From Malurus cyaneus samueli (taxonomy: Eukaryota; Chordata; Aves; Passeriformes; Maluridae), in the NCBI GenBank assembly GCA_009741485.1, contig VKON01000103.1:2751570-2815569 (forward strand): a stretch of DNA of 64,000 bases. The letters are read 5' to 3'. Shown here piece after piece: positions 12,301 to 27,300 of the stretch. Every line of letters starts with the position of its first letter. Positions within the stretch are counted from its first letter, which is position 1. Under the pieces are notes generated by a model. It was not told the origin of the DNA and ran no database searches. It saw only the letters and a program-made list of their open reading frames with translations. The translations under genes and the position numbers were made by a program.

Positions 12301-15300
12301 CCATGTGACAAACTTCTGCCTTTTTACCTTTCTGTCGAGATAAACTGCCTCACCTTGTTCACACTTAGACAATATCAAAAGATCATCAATGTTATGATAA
12401 ACTAGCACACATAAGGCCTTTATTACAGCTCCTTCCTACAGATAAGAATTTCTCCTAATAACACAAACCCTGTTATTCCCCTAAAAGGACCATCACACTA
12501 CAAAATTATTTATTCAATCAGAATAAATAAAGTTTATTCACTTTATCATTTAAAAAAAAAGTTTAAAATCTATACAGACAATGACCATCTTGCCTGCCTT
12601 CAGCAAATATAATCACCTAATCCATTTCACTTCCAAATTCTCTGATTTTAAAAAAAAAATAAATAAATAAATATCAGCCTCAAAGCAACCATCCTGGGAA
12701 AATGCAGTTCCTTCCTCCAGCCCTGTTTTGCACTTCCTGCAATGATTTAACACAATAGTCCAGTTATTCTCCTCTGATACTCTTGCATCCTCTAGCTGGC
12801 ATTTGTCCCCTTTTTGTCTAAAGAAATGTTTCACTGAATGGCAACCATTCAAGTACAGTGAGTAGAACATTTTGCAGTACTCCTCCCAAATTAAATGCTC
12901 CTAAGACTCATCAGACTTAGAAGGTAATGAAGACAGCTACCAAGTCATGGAAAGACAAACTGACACTACATAAATTACAGTGCATGACCTGTACATAATG
13001 TAAAAGTCATTAAATTTTGTCATTTGCAATATTATGGATCAAAATTGATCCAGATGGAGTTTTCAGAGGAAAAGGTTACTCAAAGCTTACTTAGTGAGCC
13101 AAAAAGAGGAAAAAGAATCTACCAAATCAGTCACCTCTTTTACCACCTAATGGGAAAGACATACTTCCTGAGGTGCAAAAAAATAAGTAATGCCATTTTT
13201 GGAACAGAAAACAATATCAATGCTAAGTTTGAAGTATGAGCAGAAGAACAGAAAATATGAATGCCAAAATTAAAATATGAGCAGAAGAAAAATTAACTTG
13301 CAAAGACTACACACTCTGCCAGTACCATATCAATACTACATATGAATAGAATATTTTAACAGTGATACATGCCTGGTGGAGGATTTTCCACCCAAAACTG
13401 GGGTGGAATGAAAATTACAAACTAGAATCCCAGAACTTTCCTATGGGAGAAAGGAAATATATCCACAAACCCTGCTGCAACAGCCAAGAACACAGCCCCA
13501 GTACTTCACTGTTCATGTTCCATCTTCCAGAAGGAAAAACAGAAGTCAGGAACAATGAAAATTATGAAAATAGTATATTTTCAGTTTTATCAATTATGGA
13601 ATTAGAATATTTTCAAGAAATTTGCATAACGTATTTGTTTTGAAAATGGCACTCTTTCCCCTTTTTACAGGCTTGAAATAAAAAACCCAGAATACTGATT
13701 TATTTAAAACATACTACAAAGAAAAACTGAAGAGCAGCTACCCAGCATCCAAGCCAAGTTGCCCAACTTTTTAGCTCGCTAGAAGTAAAGGTAATACCTG
13801 AAAACTGCTGCCTAAAGAAAGAAAAATAAAACAGAGATGCTTTCATGCAATTGTGGCATCAAATGCCAAAGTAATATTCTTTCTTGGAGTATCATTATAC
13901 TGAACAGTCTAACAAAAATAAGTTGACAAAAGTGAATGGTTACTTGATGAGAGATATTTCTACAATATTAAAGCCACCATCAGCTGGTGTATTCCAAGCC
14001 AATCAAAGCCGGGTCACAGTGCTTCTCTCTGCTCTTGCTGATCTTTCTCAGTGGGATGACAAGCCAACAATTTTCACAATAATAGAGTTTTCATACTTGA
14101 AATGAGAGCTAGTGTTTGTAAATGCAAAGAAGGTCAAACTACTAGGATGCTTGTTAAGGCTAACAATAAATATTTATTAAGGCATTGCCAGGCACTGTTG
14201 GTCCGTATCAAAGGACTTATTTTATTTGTATCTATTCCATTTCTTTGTGTGAAAAAAAAATCCTGAGAACAGAAAAGTAATATCATAAACAAAATAATCA
14301 ACACACTGCAAGATGCTTTTTGCTACTTCATTCTTCTGGTGTTTCTACGATGACTCATGTTCTCTAAACTTGTCTGAATTTCCTTGTTATTCACAACAGA
14401 AATTGTTCACTGTCACAACACAACTTGTTTTCCACTCTGCTTTATTTTTCAAATATCAACTCTGAGTGCAATAAGGTATATCTGACCTCTTGTTCAAACA
14501 CCTTGAATTTTCTCTACAGCTGACTATTTTAAGACACTCCGCTATTTAATATACACTAAGTAGAACAACAAGCTGAATTGAAGTGGGGAGCAGTGACAAC
14601 AAATTCTACAGGAATCTTTTTCTAGCAGTGCCTTTTTCTTTTCCAAGAAACAGTTGATGTGGTGTGTCCTTTTATAACCACATCTTTCACAACTAATCAC
14701 TGCAAAGGTATGAATAGAGATATTTTAAAAATAGTTACTGGTGCCAATGCTTCTTGAACAAAGCACACAGACTATTGTTTGGGCACATATTTTAAGGTCC
14801 ACTGTGAGAGGAGGAAGTTTCTTCTCAGTTCCTCAGTATTTTGCTTTCCTTTGACAAAGCTCAAAATTGAAAAGTAATTGAAAATTAATGTTCAGTGCTG
14901 GCCTTTGTTAAACCAACCTCACTGAGCCTATAGTTTCAACAAAGAGAGAAAATTAATCAGGACAAATGAAATTCATTCTCTTTTCCTCCTCAGAGGAAGG
15001 AAAAACACAACCAAACTTCAACTTATTTTCTTCCAATCTTCTAAATACAGGGATTCTGTTAAAAAATTATGATGAAGTACAACTTATACTACAGGGAACC
15101 ACAAAGCAGACTTCCAGTCCTATTGAAAGGAAAATCAACAGCCAACAGATTGGACTGGACTTAGAATATCCAAGATCCTAAACAGGTATCTGGTAAGAGA
15201 TAGTGGCAAACACTGCTGTAAGAAGGGAAGTTTCCCAAAAGCACAGCTCACTCCACATCCAGCCTCCTTGCAGAATTACAGATGATAAGACTGGTAAGCA

Positions 15301-18300
15301 TGGAGAATGAAGGAAAAGCTCTGGGAGCAAATACACCAGTTCTGACCCCACAGACTATCAACAATATTGCCTTTTTCAACCTAGGAATGAAACTCGAGAT
15401 GATTTCAGTACAGGAGGTGATATAAAAGTGGGTCTTTATTGGGGCAGCCATGGAGGAATATCCACAAAAGCCCACCAACAGGGGTGAATGCAGTTTGATG
15501 GGTTTTAGGAAATTAGCCTCATTGATAAAAGCACCAATTAGGAGGACAATGATGATGTAATTCCCCCCTTCTCTGGATCCCCACCCTCGGTCCCAGCTGT
15601 CCTTTTTGTGACAATGTGCCACAGACCTTGTTCCCAACCTTGGCTCCCAGCAAGAACCAAGACAGGACAGGGACCTTGTGCCCCCAAGGCTTGGAGCTCT
15701 GCAATGGGTTTGGTCTCCTGCCTGGGGAAAAGGGCAGGACAAAGAACTGGGAAGGTGACAAATATATAAAAGGAAAAAGGCAAAAATCACTCCAGCATCA
15801 ACAATAACTCAGCCAGTGCATGCATAAATCCACGCACATATACAAAACCCTAACAATATGAAGAACTATAATTTGAAAAAGTTTTGCATTTTAAGTTGCT
15901 CACAATTATTTTTGAACCAAGTATGGTGTTCATTATGTACTGTAGAATGTAGTAGAACAGGAACTTTGAATCATTCCCCATAGGTCACTGTGAACATTTT
16001 TACGTAAGAATAAAAATAAAAACCACTTCTTTAAAACCTTACCTAAATGAACATTTACAAACAAAAAAAAAAGCCCCAAACCTATTAATTGCAATGCCAG
16101 TGCAAAGTCACACACAGGTAAAGTCACTTGCACCAGCTCAGTTACACAGAACAATCCAAAAGGTCGGTGTTGACTTTGGAACATCTTATTATGGTAACAA
16201 ACAATCTATTTAAAAGAGACTAATGGAAGTGGGATCACTTTTCGTCTGAAAGACATATGGAGTCTTTTTTCTGTCAACTGAAGTTCATGGCTGGACTCAG
16301 TTTACAACTCTGGTCGGACTAACATGCTTAAAACCCTACAGTGTGTAGAAATCTCACAAATATTCTCCTGTCAGTAGCTAGGAATTGTATTTGTAACAGT
16401 CCATCCATCTAATTGTACATTTATATGAAAATAACAATACAAATATACGCTCAGTTTGCTTTGAGCATACCAGAGTACTGAAATAAAACCCCAACCAATT
16501 AAAAGAAAAAACCAAACAAAAAAAAACCAACTAAAACCCATAGCATGCTACAGAAGAATGAAATCTCCTTGAAAATCTATGTATTTTTATAGTTCCTCTT
16601 AGGCTGAAGTGTAAATCCAAGATTACAAGTTGTACAAAATTACCAATCTAACCACACTATGAATTAAATTTTCTGTTAAGAGTAACTTATCCTAAAGATC
16701 AAAACATATACTCATCCAAACATTTTAAACAGTTTTCTCTTAGGAATATTATTTCACTTAACATTCTCTCCTGATTTAGTAATTGTTATTAAAAATAATA
16801 AAATCTCACAGCAGATTTTCACATACAAAATTTCAAATACATCATTGTTCTACAAGAGAAAGTCAAAAGGCAGTCATCTGGGAATAATTTCCAATTCAGT
16901 TTTAACATTATTAATGAAATAAGCTTATTAACTTTTTTCCAGTAACCAACTCAGCAAATTCTCTTCTCTCCTTCTCTCTCTACTTAATTTCATTCTTTGT
17001 AAGTCATATGTGAACATATTAAAAATAGGCTTCTGGATCTCACCATCCAAAGGTGAAATTTTTAATTACACATGCAGCAACCCAAAGTAACATGATCTGT
17101 GATCTTTTTGGAAAGGTTAGCCCCCAAATATCATGAAGTACCATTCTTTGAAGTGCAACAGAAGTCCCATTTCATAAGAAAGTTATCATGTAATTGAAGT
17201 CTTTGCCACAGCATAAATTCAGAAAAGACCACGATGTTTGTCTTTGGCAAGATCAAGTGTAAAGTGGCAAGGGAAGAAGAGACACTGCTACCAAGAATGC
17301 AGGTTACACTAGTCCTTTTTCAAAAAATTATTACATTATTTTTGGACCGTGGTAGAGTTCAGCCAGGTATATATGAAACGCTAAAAAAAAATTCAAATAA
17401 TTGATTTTTTTACTTTACACTAAAATATCTCCAAACTATTTACAATTACTTTCTTAAAATAATATTTGCATTTTTATAGCGTTTTTTACAGCAATTGTTT
17501 GCCATATTGTAGAAAAACCCTCTGCCTTTACTTATAAAGCAACTCCACCTGTAGCTAAATGCAGTCACACTCTAAAACAAGCAGCACCATAGTTCATTTT
17601 CCAGTATTTAGAAATGCAGTGCTACTAAACTTCATGGAGCAGAGAAGATTTAATGACCTCCAACACTCTGTAACTGGAGATGCTCATATTCTCATCTTGT
17701 ATGCAGATACAATACACTACTACATAATTAAAGAACAGGCAGTTACTGATTTATATTTATGTGAGATCAGCTTTACAAAAAGGAACATACTTCAGACTCA
17801 CAGGCAATTAAAACCAGATTAATTTCCTACCACAAATATGAGTTCAAACTCCTAGTGAGAACAGCAGGACTTGTAATTTACTTTTATACTCTTTATCACA
17901 TTAATACAGCAATCAAAACACAATACAGACCCTGAGAAAAATCATCATTCACCACTGGTAAAAATAATGAGCATAAAAACCTTGTAGAACCATACAGTTT
18001 TCATGTAATCTATTGATTAGAGAAGGCACCTACTCGGCCCTTCAGAGCATAAAATTGAACACCAGGAATTCCCAACCTCTTGTGGAAACTCTACAGGTGG
18101 TTTGATGGAAGTATAAGAAGTGTTAGCAGCATGCAATTATAGTAATAAAATACCTTTAAAGAGTTGATATAAGTCAGTAAAAAAGAACATGCATGCACAA
18201 CATGCTATCTGAACAAGGGTCCCTTTACTTCCTTTTTAAAGCAAAAACATTCTCAATTCTATCACCTGTGTACTTTAATATAGAATGCCACAGTGGATAT

Positions 18301-21300
18301 CATAGAACACAATGGCATGACTAAATTACACCAATTTTTGAAGTACAGGTTTTGTTTTTTTCACAAATAAGATGTTCAGCTGTTAATTACAAAACTAATA
18401 AACAAGTGAATTAAGAACATGATACACTGAAGTTGTTGAACTAATTGGCTGCATTTCAGCACAGATACTGTCATAAGCCAAAAGCTGGGAAGAGGCAACA
18501 TACCAAACTCAACTTTTTGATAACACTCTGTGTTTACCAACAAAGCACTGCCTGTGGCAGCGTGTTACACCAGGAGGAGCTGGTTTGGCTCACCTCTCTT
18601 AGTTCTGAGTGGCTGAAACGAGCACAGAGCAACTACATCTAACTTAATTACACAGATTAGATACACACAGCAATTTGATCAACCAGTTCCAACACAGCAT
18701 TGCTTGAAAATGCAACAAATGGGCCCAGTGATGCTTAATATCATACTGTAAAAAACTGTTTCAAAAATCTCTACAAATACACAGAAAAGAAACAGCTTTT
18801 ACCACAAGAAGAGTATAAATACAGTAAACTTTCTTGCTCCTTTTGTCTATTATTTATTGCCTGCAAACAAATTGTTTTACTCACTTTTGTATGGTGATGC
18901 TTGTATGCCATCATTAGAGACCAAATTACCATTAGCAAAACTATTGCTTTATGAACTGTATACACACACACACACACAATACAGTTCTTTTCAAATAAAC
19001 CTGTTATTTAACTCGAGATCAAATAAATGAGCATGACAGAGTAGGAAAGCCCATACAGATAACAGCATCAATTCTGTGTAATTACAGATAAGCTGCCATC
19101 TCCCTCAGAGCAAAGCAATTAAACACATGTTTATCTTCAGAACTAGAGTGCTTGGCTGCCTTGGAATCAACATGCACAACTAGATGGGTCTGGGAGGTTT
19201 GTAATTGTTAGTTTTACCCTGTGTTTTTGTCCAGAAGTTAGTTACACAAGAAAAGAAAAATAAAAAAGCAATTATAGCTTTTAAATTGTCTCTTCCACAA
19301 TCGGAATCTCAGCCACCAAGTGTGGTCTAATCCATGTTAGACATTTAATAGCTTTAACAAGATACAGGATTAAAAATAAAAGTTTATCTGGCATATATTT
19401 TTCCCCAATAAACTCTTACATAATTCCTTATGTTATTTGACATGGGAAGATTCTTCTGTTTTCAATACAGCCTATATTTAGCCACATAACATCCTCATCC
19501 AGGTGGATGCACCCAGTTACTCTGCCTATACAAGTAAGATACAAATGAGAGCACACAAGAGGTGCTGCTGACCCTTCTGAATTGTCTTTAATTTTCTTTC
19601 AATGAGTAGAATCATTCAATGGCAATGCCTACTCTGAATACCATAGGAATGCCATCCTAAAAATCACTATATGGAAAAGTGAAACACCTTAATGCAAACC
19701 CCAGCACCATTATTTCTTTTCTGTCCAAGTCTGTGATAAATCATTCACCATCTTGCAGGTGTCATTCAGAAAAAGGCACAAAATGACAACATAGCAGAGT
19801 TACAGAGAAATTCCAATACAACTTGGAATTACCAATAGCTCAGAAATTGCACCAAAATTCATGAAAAAAAAAGGGCAAAGTCAAGTATTACTGATAAAAA
19901 AGAGAGGAGGGGCGCAGAGATCACAAAAATCACCTAAGTGCAGTTGAACAAGTCTAAAGGCAAATTAGAACTCAGTAAAGGGTCCCTGAATAAAAACCCA
20001 CCAGATCCTTGCACCTCAGACCAGTCTGAGCTTTCCTAAAAGCAATGCACAAGACAGTCAGGTTTGCCACCACAGCAGTCACGACCTACAATTTACACAC
20101 AAAACTCAATTTCCATAAAAACAATGTATATGTACATTCTCCCTGGTAGTATTTATAGATATATTTTTTAATTTAAATGTATAACACTAAGGAATGGAAT
20201 TATGTCCACAAAAATCTGAAGGTCAGAAATATATGCTTCATTGAGTCCACTCTGACAAACTCTTACATTACTGAAACTTCAGCTGACCCTGTTAATCAGC
20301 ATTTTCTCTTACCAGCCTTTGGAAAAAATGACTGTGCAAGATTTTAAATTTCCACTAACAATAACCTGCTTCAAAAAGAGCAGGTTTTTTCTATCCAGTC
20401 CCATTTTGCTTCTTAGAAAAAGCTGGAGTACAAATGCAACAACAGAAAATGGTCTGAAGGTTAATTTAAACATGATGCCTGCACCACAGACATTTTCTCC
20501 AGAAACCATTAAATAACATTTAATTCAAAAATGGGCATAAAGAGAGGAGCGGTTTCCTGTTGCTATGTTCCTGTTGCTCAGGTTTAAAATGAAAACAAAC
20601 CAGAGGATATCAGGTATGAAAACAGGATCAAGTCTCACTATCAGCATTCTTTACAGGATGCAACATGGGAGAGAAGCTTGTCAGTGTCACTTGCACATCT
20701 ACACCACAAGGAATTATTACTGCCAATCTTTCTTAAGAGGTCACATCCCATTACCAGAAAATCCATATCCCTTTTCACCCCAGACTCTGCAAATTACTTC
20801 TGACAGCATCAGTGATCATAAATTTTATTCTTAAGGATCTGCATGAAAACAGCTCAGCAGAATGAAGAGAGAGAAAATTTCACCCTATTCTATCCAACTG
20901 ATTCTGAAACTTATATATAAGAACAAAGACTGAAAATGTCCAAAGTACAGTAACACAGAAAACGTGCCTCACTTTGATGGAGAGACAGCACTCACACAGG
21001 TTTTGCAAAATTAAACACCACATGTGGAACACACCAGTAAGTCTCTTAACTAACAGGTAAGCACAAAAACTTTCTCCAACTATTCTGGTCAAGATGTATG
21101 GGCATTTTATGTCTTGGAAACTAAGAATATAAACAGTAAAAAAGGGACAGCTCTAAAAATAATATAAACACGAGAATCACAAAAAAAACCCACACCATAG
21201 AAATGCTAATTACCACCAAATTATTAATAAAATTCAGACGTTGAAAGTCCTGAATGCAACAGATATTCACATCAAAACTGCTCAGCAGGCAAATGTGTTG

Positions 21301-24300
21301 AACATGACCAAAATACTACGAAACAAGACAGCAAAATGTATTTACCGAGTAAATTTGACACGTGTATATATTTTAATAGCTTGATGAAACAGAAAACAAG
21401 CAACCTGACTTGCTGAGCAAAAATAATGGCATTCCTAAACTGCACAGGAAAATTCTCTACAGAACCATAAAAACCACAGAACTAACAATACGTTTCTAAG
21501 CACACTTACTGGACTGTTTGTTAAATTATTTTAACTATCACAGCCTTTGAAACTATTCTAAAATTGGTACCTTAATTATTTCATGCCTTAGTAGGTGTTA
21601 AAATTTATCTTCTGGATTTTCTAAATGCCAGCTGCATCAGGTTCTGAGCACTTACTCTTACCCACTCAGAGACAGGTCAACAAGAAAGAATTTTTTATAA
21701 CCTTTGCTGAAATGAAATCTTAAGTCTCTAATTATTCCCTCTACCAGCAGATAAAAGACTAACAAATGCTTCCAAGACTGGTGCTACTGATACCACTTAA
21801 TGACTTTATTTTTTGCCTTTCCTGCCTGGAAGAACAAACTAATTGGGGAGAAATTTTGTGCAACATTTGTAAAAGCAATCTATCTACCACAGCAAGGCAA
21901 ACCCATTGGCTGTACCATGAAATATATCCATGTACACACAAGACCATCTCTAAATATTTAAGTGTTCTACTAAATCACGTTATCACCATTTATTATTTGC
22001 TTGTGTTACGAAGAAAGCATTGTCCCACACAATTCAAAAAGTGTGATTTATTAATCAGTGTATGTGAGCATTCCTGAAAAGTCCCTGTACCTAAAGAAAA
22101 TGACAATCCCACTGCTGGTGAGATTTCCCAGGCTTTTGCACTGAGATACAAAAATCCCATTAACAGGTGAGAAATCTTGTTTCTTCATCTTCAGTGCTCC
22201 AACGTAGAACAGACTCTGCCAAGTAATAACCTAATCCAAGGAATTTTGAAGTGCTAAAACCAAAAAAATATATGTGCTAATGGTGTGTGAGAAATGGGAT
22301 GAGAACAAATAGGAACTCCTATAACGAGGACTATATGAATCATGTTTTACAAAGTAATCACATCGCTCACCTTTATCACCAAAACCACTGCTGTAGCTTG
22401 TACTACTCTACAAACCACAATACAACAGTTCCCAAATTACTAAGTTTAAAGTCCAAGCTACAAGTCTCCACCACAAAAATCTTCTCTTAAGCCTCTGACA
22501 TAGAGCAAGAAAAAAAAATCTTCCATTTCAGAGAAACTTATCTGATTTCATTTTATCTAGAAACTGAATACTTCCAAGTAAAGCTTCTCCTCAGTGACTG
22601 TAAGGCAGGTGAAAGCTTTGCTTTAAATCTTTACTGTTTCTTTCAAATTGAAAAAGAAGCTTTGAAATATGCTGCATTTTACTCTTCAAGAACTAATTTT
22701 ATTGCTAATCTCTAGGATAAGTATCATTTTGATGACCATATTCAAAACATATAAGCACCTTCACAAACATATGAAATAGAACAAATACCTCCATAAAAAA
22801 GTTATAGACATAAACTTATTTAAAAATTTAGGTTTTGAAATTTAGATAACATGCAAAACCAAAATAATAAACGCTTTGATGGAGAATAAGAGTACAACTA
22901 GGGAAACATTAAAAACTGTTTAAAAAGAAGCAGAACCAGATAAAGCCAAGATAAAGACAACAAAGGAAAAATGGATGAAGGAGGAAATCCTTTAGAAAGG
23001 AAGGAGGCTGAAAAGGAACTGCATCAGTAAGCCTTGCATTCCTAGGGGAGAGTTGATATGAGGGAAATCTACAACCCAGAAAAATAATAAAATCACATTC
23101 AAAGAATAAATTTCAGAGCCAGCTGATCATTTCAGGAGAGAACGGAACACCTTCTGCTGTTTTATATGATACTGGGCTCAGATGAGGACAAGAAAGGAAA
23201 TGTGGAAAAGGATTCCCTTAGGACAGATCTCTCTGGTCCAATAAAACATCCAAAGGCTCCAGCAGTTTTCTGTGGAGGACTATTAACATTGTTTTTATAC
23301 AGCTGCAGCAGATGGTATGATTCACTTATCTCAAAATACAAGAGCACAGGGAACTTGATGATAATATCAAGCATCAAGTTAGAACAAATAAAAAAGTGCC
23401 TTTCATGCAAATATTGAAACTATGAATAACGTTGTGGGGAGAGATCTAGTATTTACCACATCTTTCAGAGAGATCAAACTTGAAAAACACAATGCCAGTG
23501 ATATTATACAAATGCAACCCTCAACTTTCCCCCTGCAAGGATATCCTTAACTACTGTTGTCAGGTGAAGCTACAGCAAGGTAGAAAACAATCATTCTCTC
23601 CCTTCCCCTTCCTTTAGGTTTCCATTAGCACCTGCTTTGGGCACTGCCAGACTGGACACCCTGGTCAGGTACACTCCTGATGTGAACCAGAGCTGTATTA
23701 CCGATGGGCTTGGGCTTTAGCAGAATCTTTACATCTTCAGTGAGAAGGAAAGCTGTTCAAGAGAAAAAGAATATATAATCAAAAGGTCTCCAACTCCTCC
23801 AATCTCTAAGAAGACATTTGTTCACCATCCCAGCTTCAGTATTCATCACACATGGAAGTAGCATAGACCTTTTTCAAGGTTCAAAATTACTGTCTCAGAG
23901 GTTTTTAGAAATAAGAAACTCAGTTGCAACCATCCCTTCATGTTTTCACTCCTCTGTTCTCAGTGGGAACAAGTAGGAGTCCTGCACAAAGTCAGCAAGG
24001 CTTGTTTTCTTTAATAATGCAAATGACCAAGAAGAATCAAACCTTGCTTTTCCCCCAATACCTTTAAGTTGTTTTATTTTCCTTAACGAAAGAGACAGCT
24101 CCAAGACATGTCCTGTTCCTTCATGTCCCCCACACAGCCGTTTGCCTCCTCAAGCTGCATGATGGTAAGAAACACACACACAAAAGAACTGAAGAACAGG
24201 AGAATAAAAGGCACCAGTGATACTGGAAACCACTGCCATCACCTGGAGATGGTGGGCTTGCACTGGGAGAAAGAAAAGCCATTTATTATTATAAAACAGG

Positions 24301-27300
24301 GCACAACACAAGATGAACATTAGAAGTGAAAACTAGCAAATCTGAAAATGTAACCTGCAAGTCAACACAAAAAATATACTTATTTTGAAGTTTGATTTTT
24401 AAGAACTTTTGAATGATGTTTTAAAGAGCTTAGGAACAGTGAAAAAGCATTCATCATTACTAACAGGACAGTTCTTAATGAAGAAAACTTTAAAAAGTCC
24501 TCCAAGGACTGTAAACATCTGTAAATGAACAGGCATAGTAAAAAGCATAATTCCTGAATATGTGACCTCACACAGGGAAAAAACTCAAACTGAGTGCGAC
24601 AAAAATCATAGAGAGGATCGTAAAAGATAATGGCAATGGCAGGTCTATTCAATGGAAACGAGATCTTCAACCACACAAATTTCAACGGCAAAGAACAATT
24701 AATCTAAGTTGCTAAAAACAAAATACTTCAGTGGGATGTCAGTCAGTAACATAGATCTGACAACTGCGCTTTAATTACATTTGAGACTGTTACCAATTAG
24801 TTAGTCTACAGCACTACAGGCTTCATGCTGCCTATGACTCAGTGCACTGACTCATTCCCTCAAACTTTTCCTACAGAACTACCCAGGCACCCACAAGGAT
24901 GCAAGATCAAAAGGAAAGTAGTTACATTGACCTTCTTAGCAAAAGTCTTGTTTTAAATTTAGATGACCAAAAGCGTATACTGACACAACTGTTCAAGTAG
25001 GTTTTTTGAAGGAGAGGCTTTCAGGAGCGCTGTTTTAACTCCATTGCAGATAAACATCTCAAAAAATCAAAATACGAGCAATGCTTTGTACAGTTTGGGG
25101 CTGAAGCAGCACATTTTTAAATCTGCTTTTTAAATAAGCTGCTCAAGTAGCATTATTTATTGTTAATAAAAATATCTACCATTGAAACATCTGTTTTCTG
25201 TCCCTAAGAGTCCTGGCTGATTTTAACAACTGAAGGCTGAAATCTTTTTTATGTCAGAAGTATGGCCACCAGCTGATGGGAAGGGTGGGACAATGACAAA
25301 ATGTCTTCAGTAGTTTCCCTATTTTGGGGAAAAAAATCATCTTTGGTTAGATTTTTGAATTACAACAATTCTACCATTGCAATAAGCAGTAATGGCTTTT
25401 TTCTAGTTTTCCAATGAAAATAACAGGAAGAAGACTTCTCATAGTGAAGTCAGAGAGCGACAGCCTACCAAAGATTGGTACCAAGACTATGGTCCCACAA
25501 GATGTAAAGGGTTTGGTACAGGAGTAATCAGGCATTATTTTCTCATGTTTGTTTTCCTCCTTGCAGTTAATTTCTCTCAGCACAGGTGCTCACTGTGCAC
25601 TTCCATAGCCAAATAAACTTAAAAACTAAACCAGAAAACTAAAACAGAAGAAAAAGCTGTATTGTTTTCTGCCATATTAATGTGTTTTACCTGATTTGCA
25701 GAAGTCAGAGAGGAACAGGAGCTTATGGAGGTGGTGATATGTGGGGAGGAGCAATGCTGGACTTGTCCCCTTCACTGCCTTACCTGTCCAGTTTGGCTCT
25801 TCCAGCAAATCCAAAGGAAGGAATCAATCCCTACCCCTTCAAGTTTTCCTTCCAAATGTGAAGTAACACTGGAAATGGCACTATCCAACACAGTAACTGA
25901 GAAATGCACTCAGCTGCCAGATGGACACTGGAATTTTGGCCACGCAGCTCCTGTGATTCTCAGGTCACTACACTAAGCAGGTAGGTCACATTGTGTCTCA
26001 CTTTCCTGTCTGTAAAACTCAGAAGCCCTGTGTCTGCTTCCCAGACATACTGTGACCTCAACAACTGCAAGTGGAGTCACTCCAATGGACTGCAAAGCTC
26101 TAAACCAAAATGCTAACCTCTTAAAAAAAAAAACAAAAACAGGAAAAGGAGCATTTGCACTTGGATGTTTCCACTTCCGAAGCATAAATTTGGTATCGTT
26201 GCCTCTAAGTTCTGCAGTGTAGAAGTAATATTACCATGCTACCTTATACCAGACCTGTAAACATAAATTCGGTCTAATGAATTAGAATGAATTAACCCAT
26301 AATCTGTTGTGTTGGTTTTGCTTGGTTGTCCCAGTTTTTGGAAGTGGGGAGGCCAAAAAGATGGCTCCTGTGAGAAGCTTCTGGGGCTTCCACCATGTCC
26401 AGCAGAGCCAATTGCTGTTGGCTCTGAGGATGAAGGACATGCCACTGACCAAACCTGGGCCAATTGAGATGATGGTTACACCTCTGTGAAAACATATTAA
26501 GAAGAAATCAAACAAAGGGGCACCAGAGTAGTTTTGCCAGTGGAGGAGGCGACTGAGAATGTGAGGGAATGCAGACACCAAGGTCAGTGCAGGAGGGGAA
26601 GGAGCTCTCCAGGCACCGGAGCTGGGATTCCTTTGCAGGCCGTGGTGACCAGGTGGAGCAGGCTGTCCCCTGCAGCCCATGGTGACCATGGTGGAGCAGG
26701 CTGTCCCCCTGCAGCCCATGGTGACCATGGTGGAGCAGGCTGTCCCCTGCAGCCCATAGTGGACCATGGTGGAGCAGGCTGTCCCCCTGCAGCCCATGGT
26801 GACCATGGTGGAGCAGGCTGTCCCCTGCAGCCCATGGTGACCATGGTGGAGCAGGCTGTCCCCTGCAGCCCATGGGGTCCACAGAGGGTGCAGAGATGCA
26901 CCCGCAGCCCGTGGAGGAGGGAGGTCCCCACGCCGGAGCGGGCGGATGCCGAGAAGGGGCTGTGTCCAGCAGGAGACCCATGGAGAGAGAGGCTTTGCTC
27001 CCGAGATGGAACAGCCTGGCCTTGGGACTGCACCCAGGGGACGAGGGACCCCACGGTGCAGCAGTTTTGGGATGACTGTCTGCCCGTGAGGGGACTCATG
27101 ATGCAGCAGATGTGTGTGGACTGCTGCTCGTGAGAGTGGAACCACGCCGGAGAGGTTCACCGAGAACTGTCTCTCCTTATCTGGATACAGGCCAGCAAGT
27201 TTGACTGCAGACCATAACCCAAGCTCATTTTACTATTTTAATACCTTCCAATTGTGAACAGTTTGCTTATAAACTCAATGCCAGCAGAGGTCAGCATTCA

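Noticed and set aside
15248..15790. 180-codon minus-strand frame
   Set aside because: Lies mostly over an LTR-like segment and has no recognisable domain, splice context or family match.
26282..27160. 292-codon minus-strand frame, and similar frames at 45448-46071 and 54799-56158, as genes
   Set aside because: These frames cover the LTR and its repeat array and are shared by all copies of the family. They do not resemble retroviral proteins.
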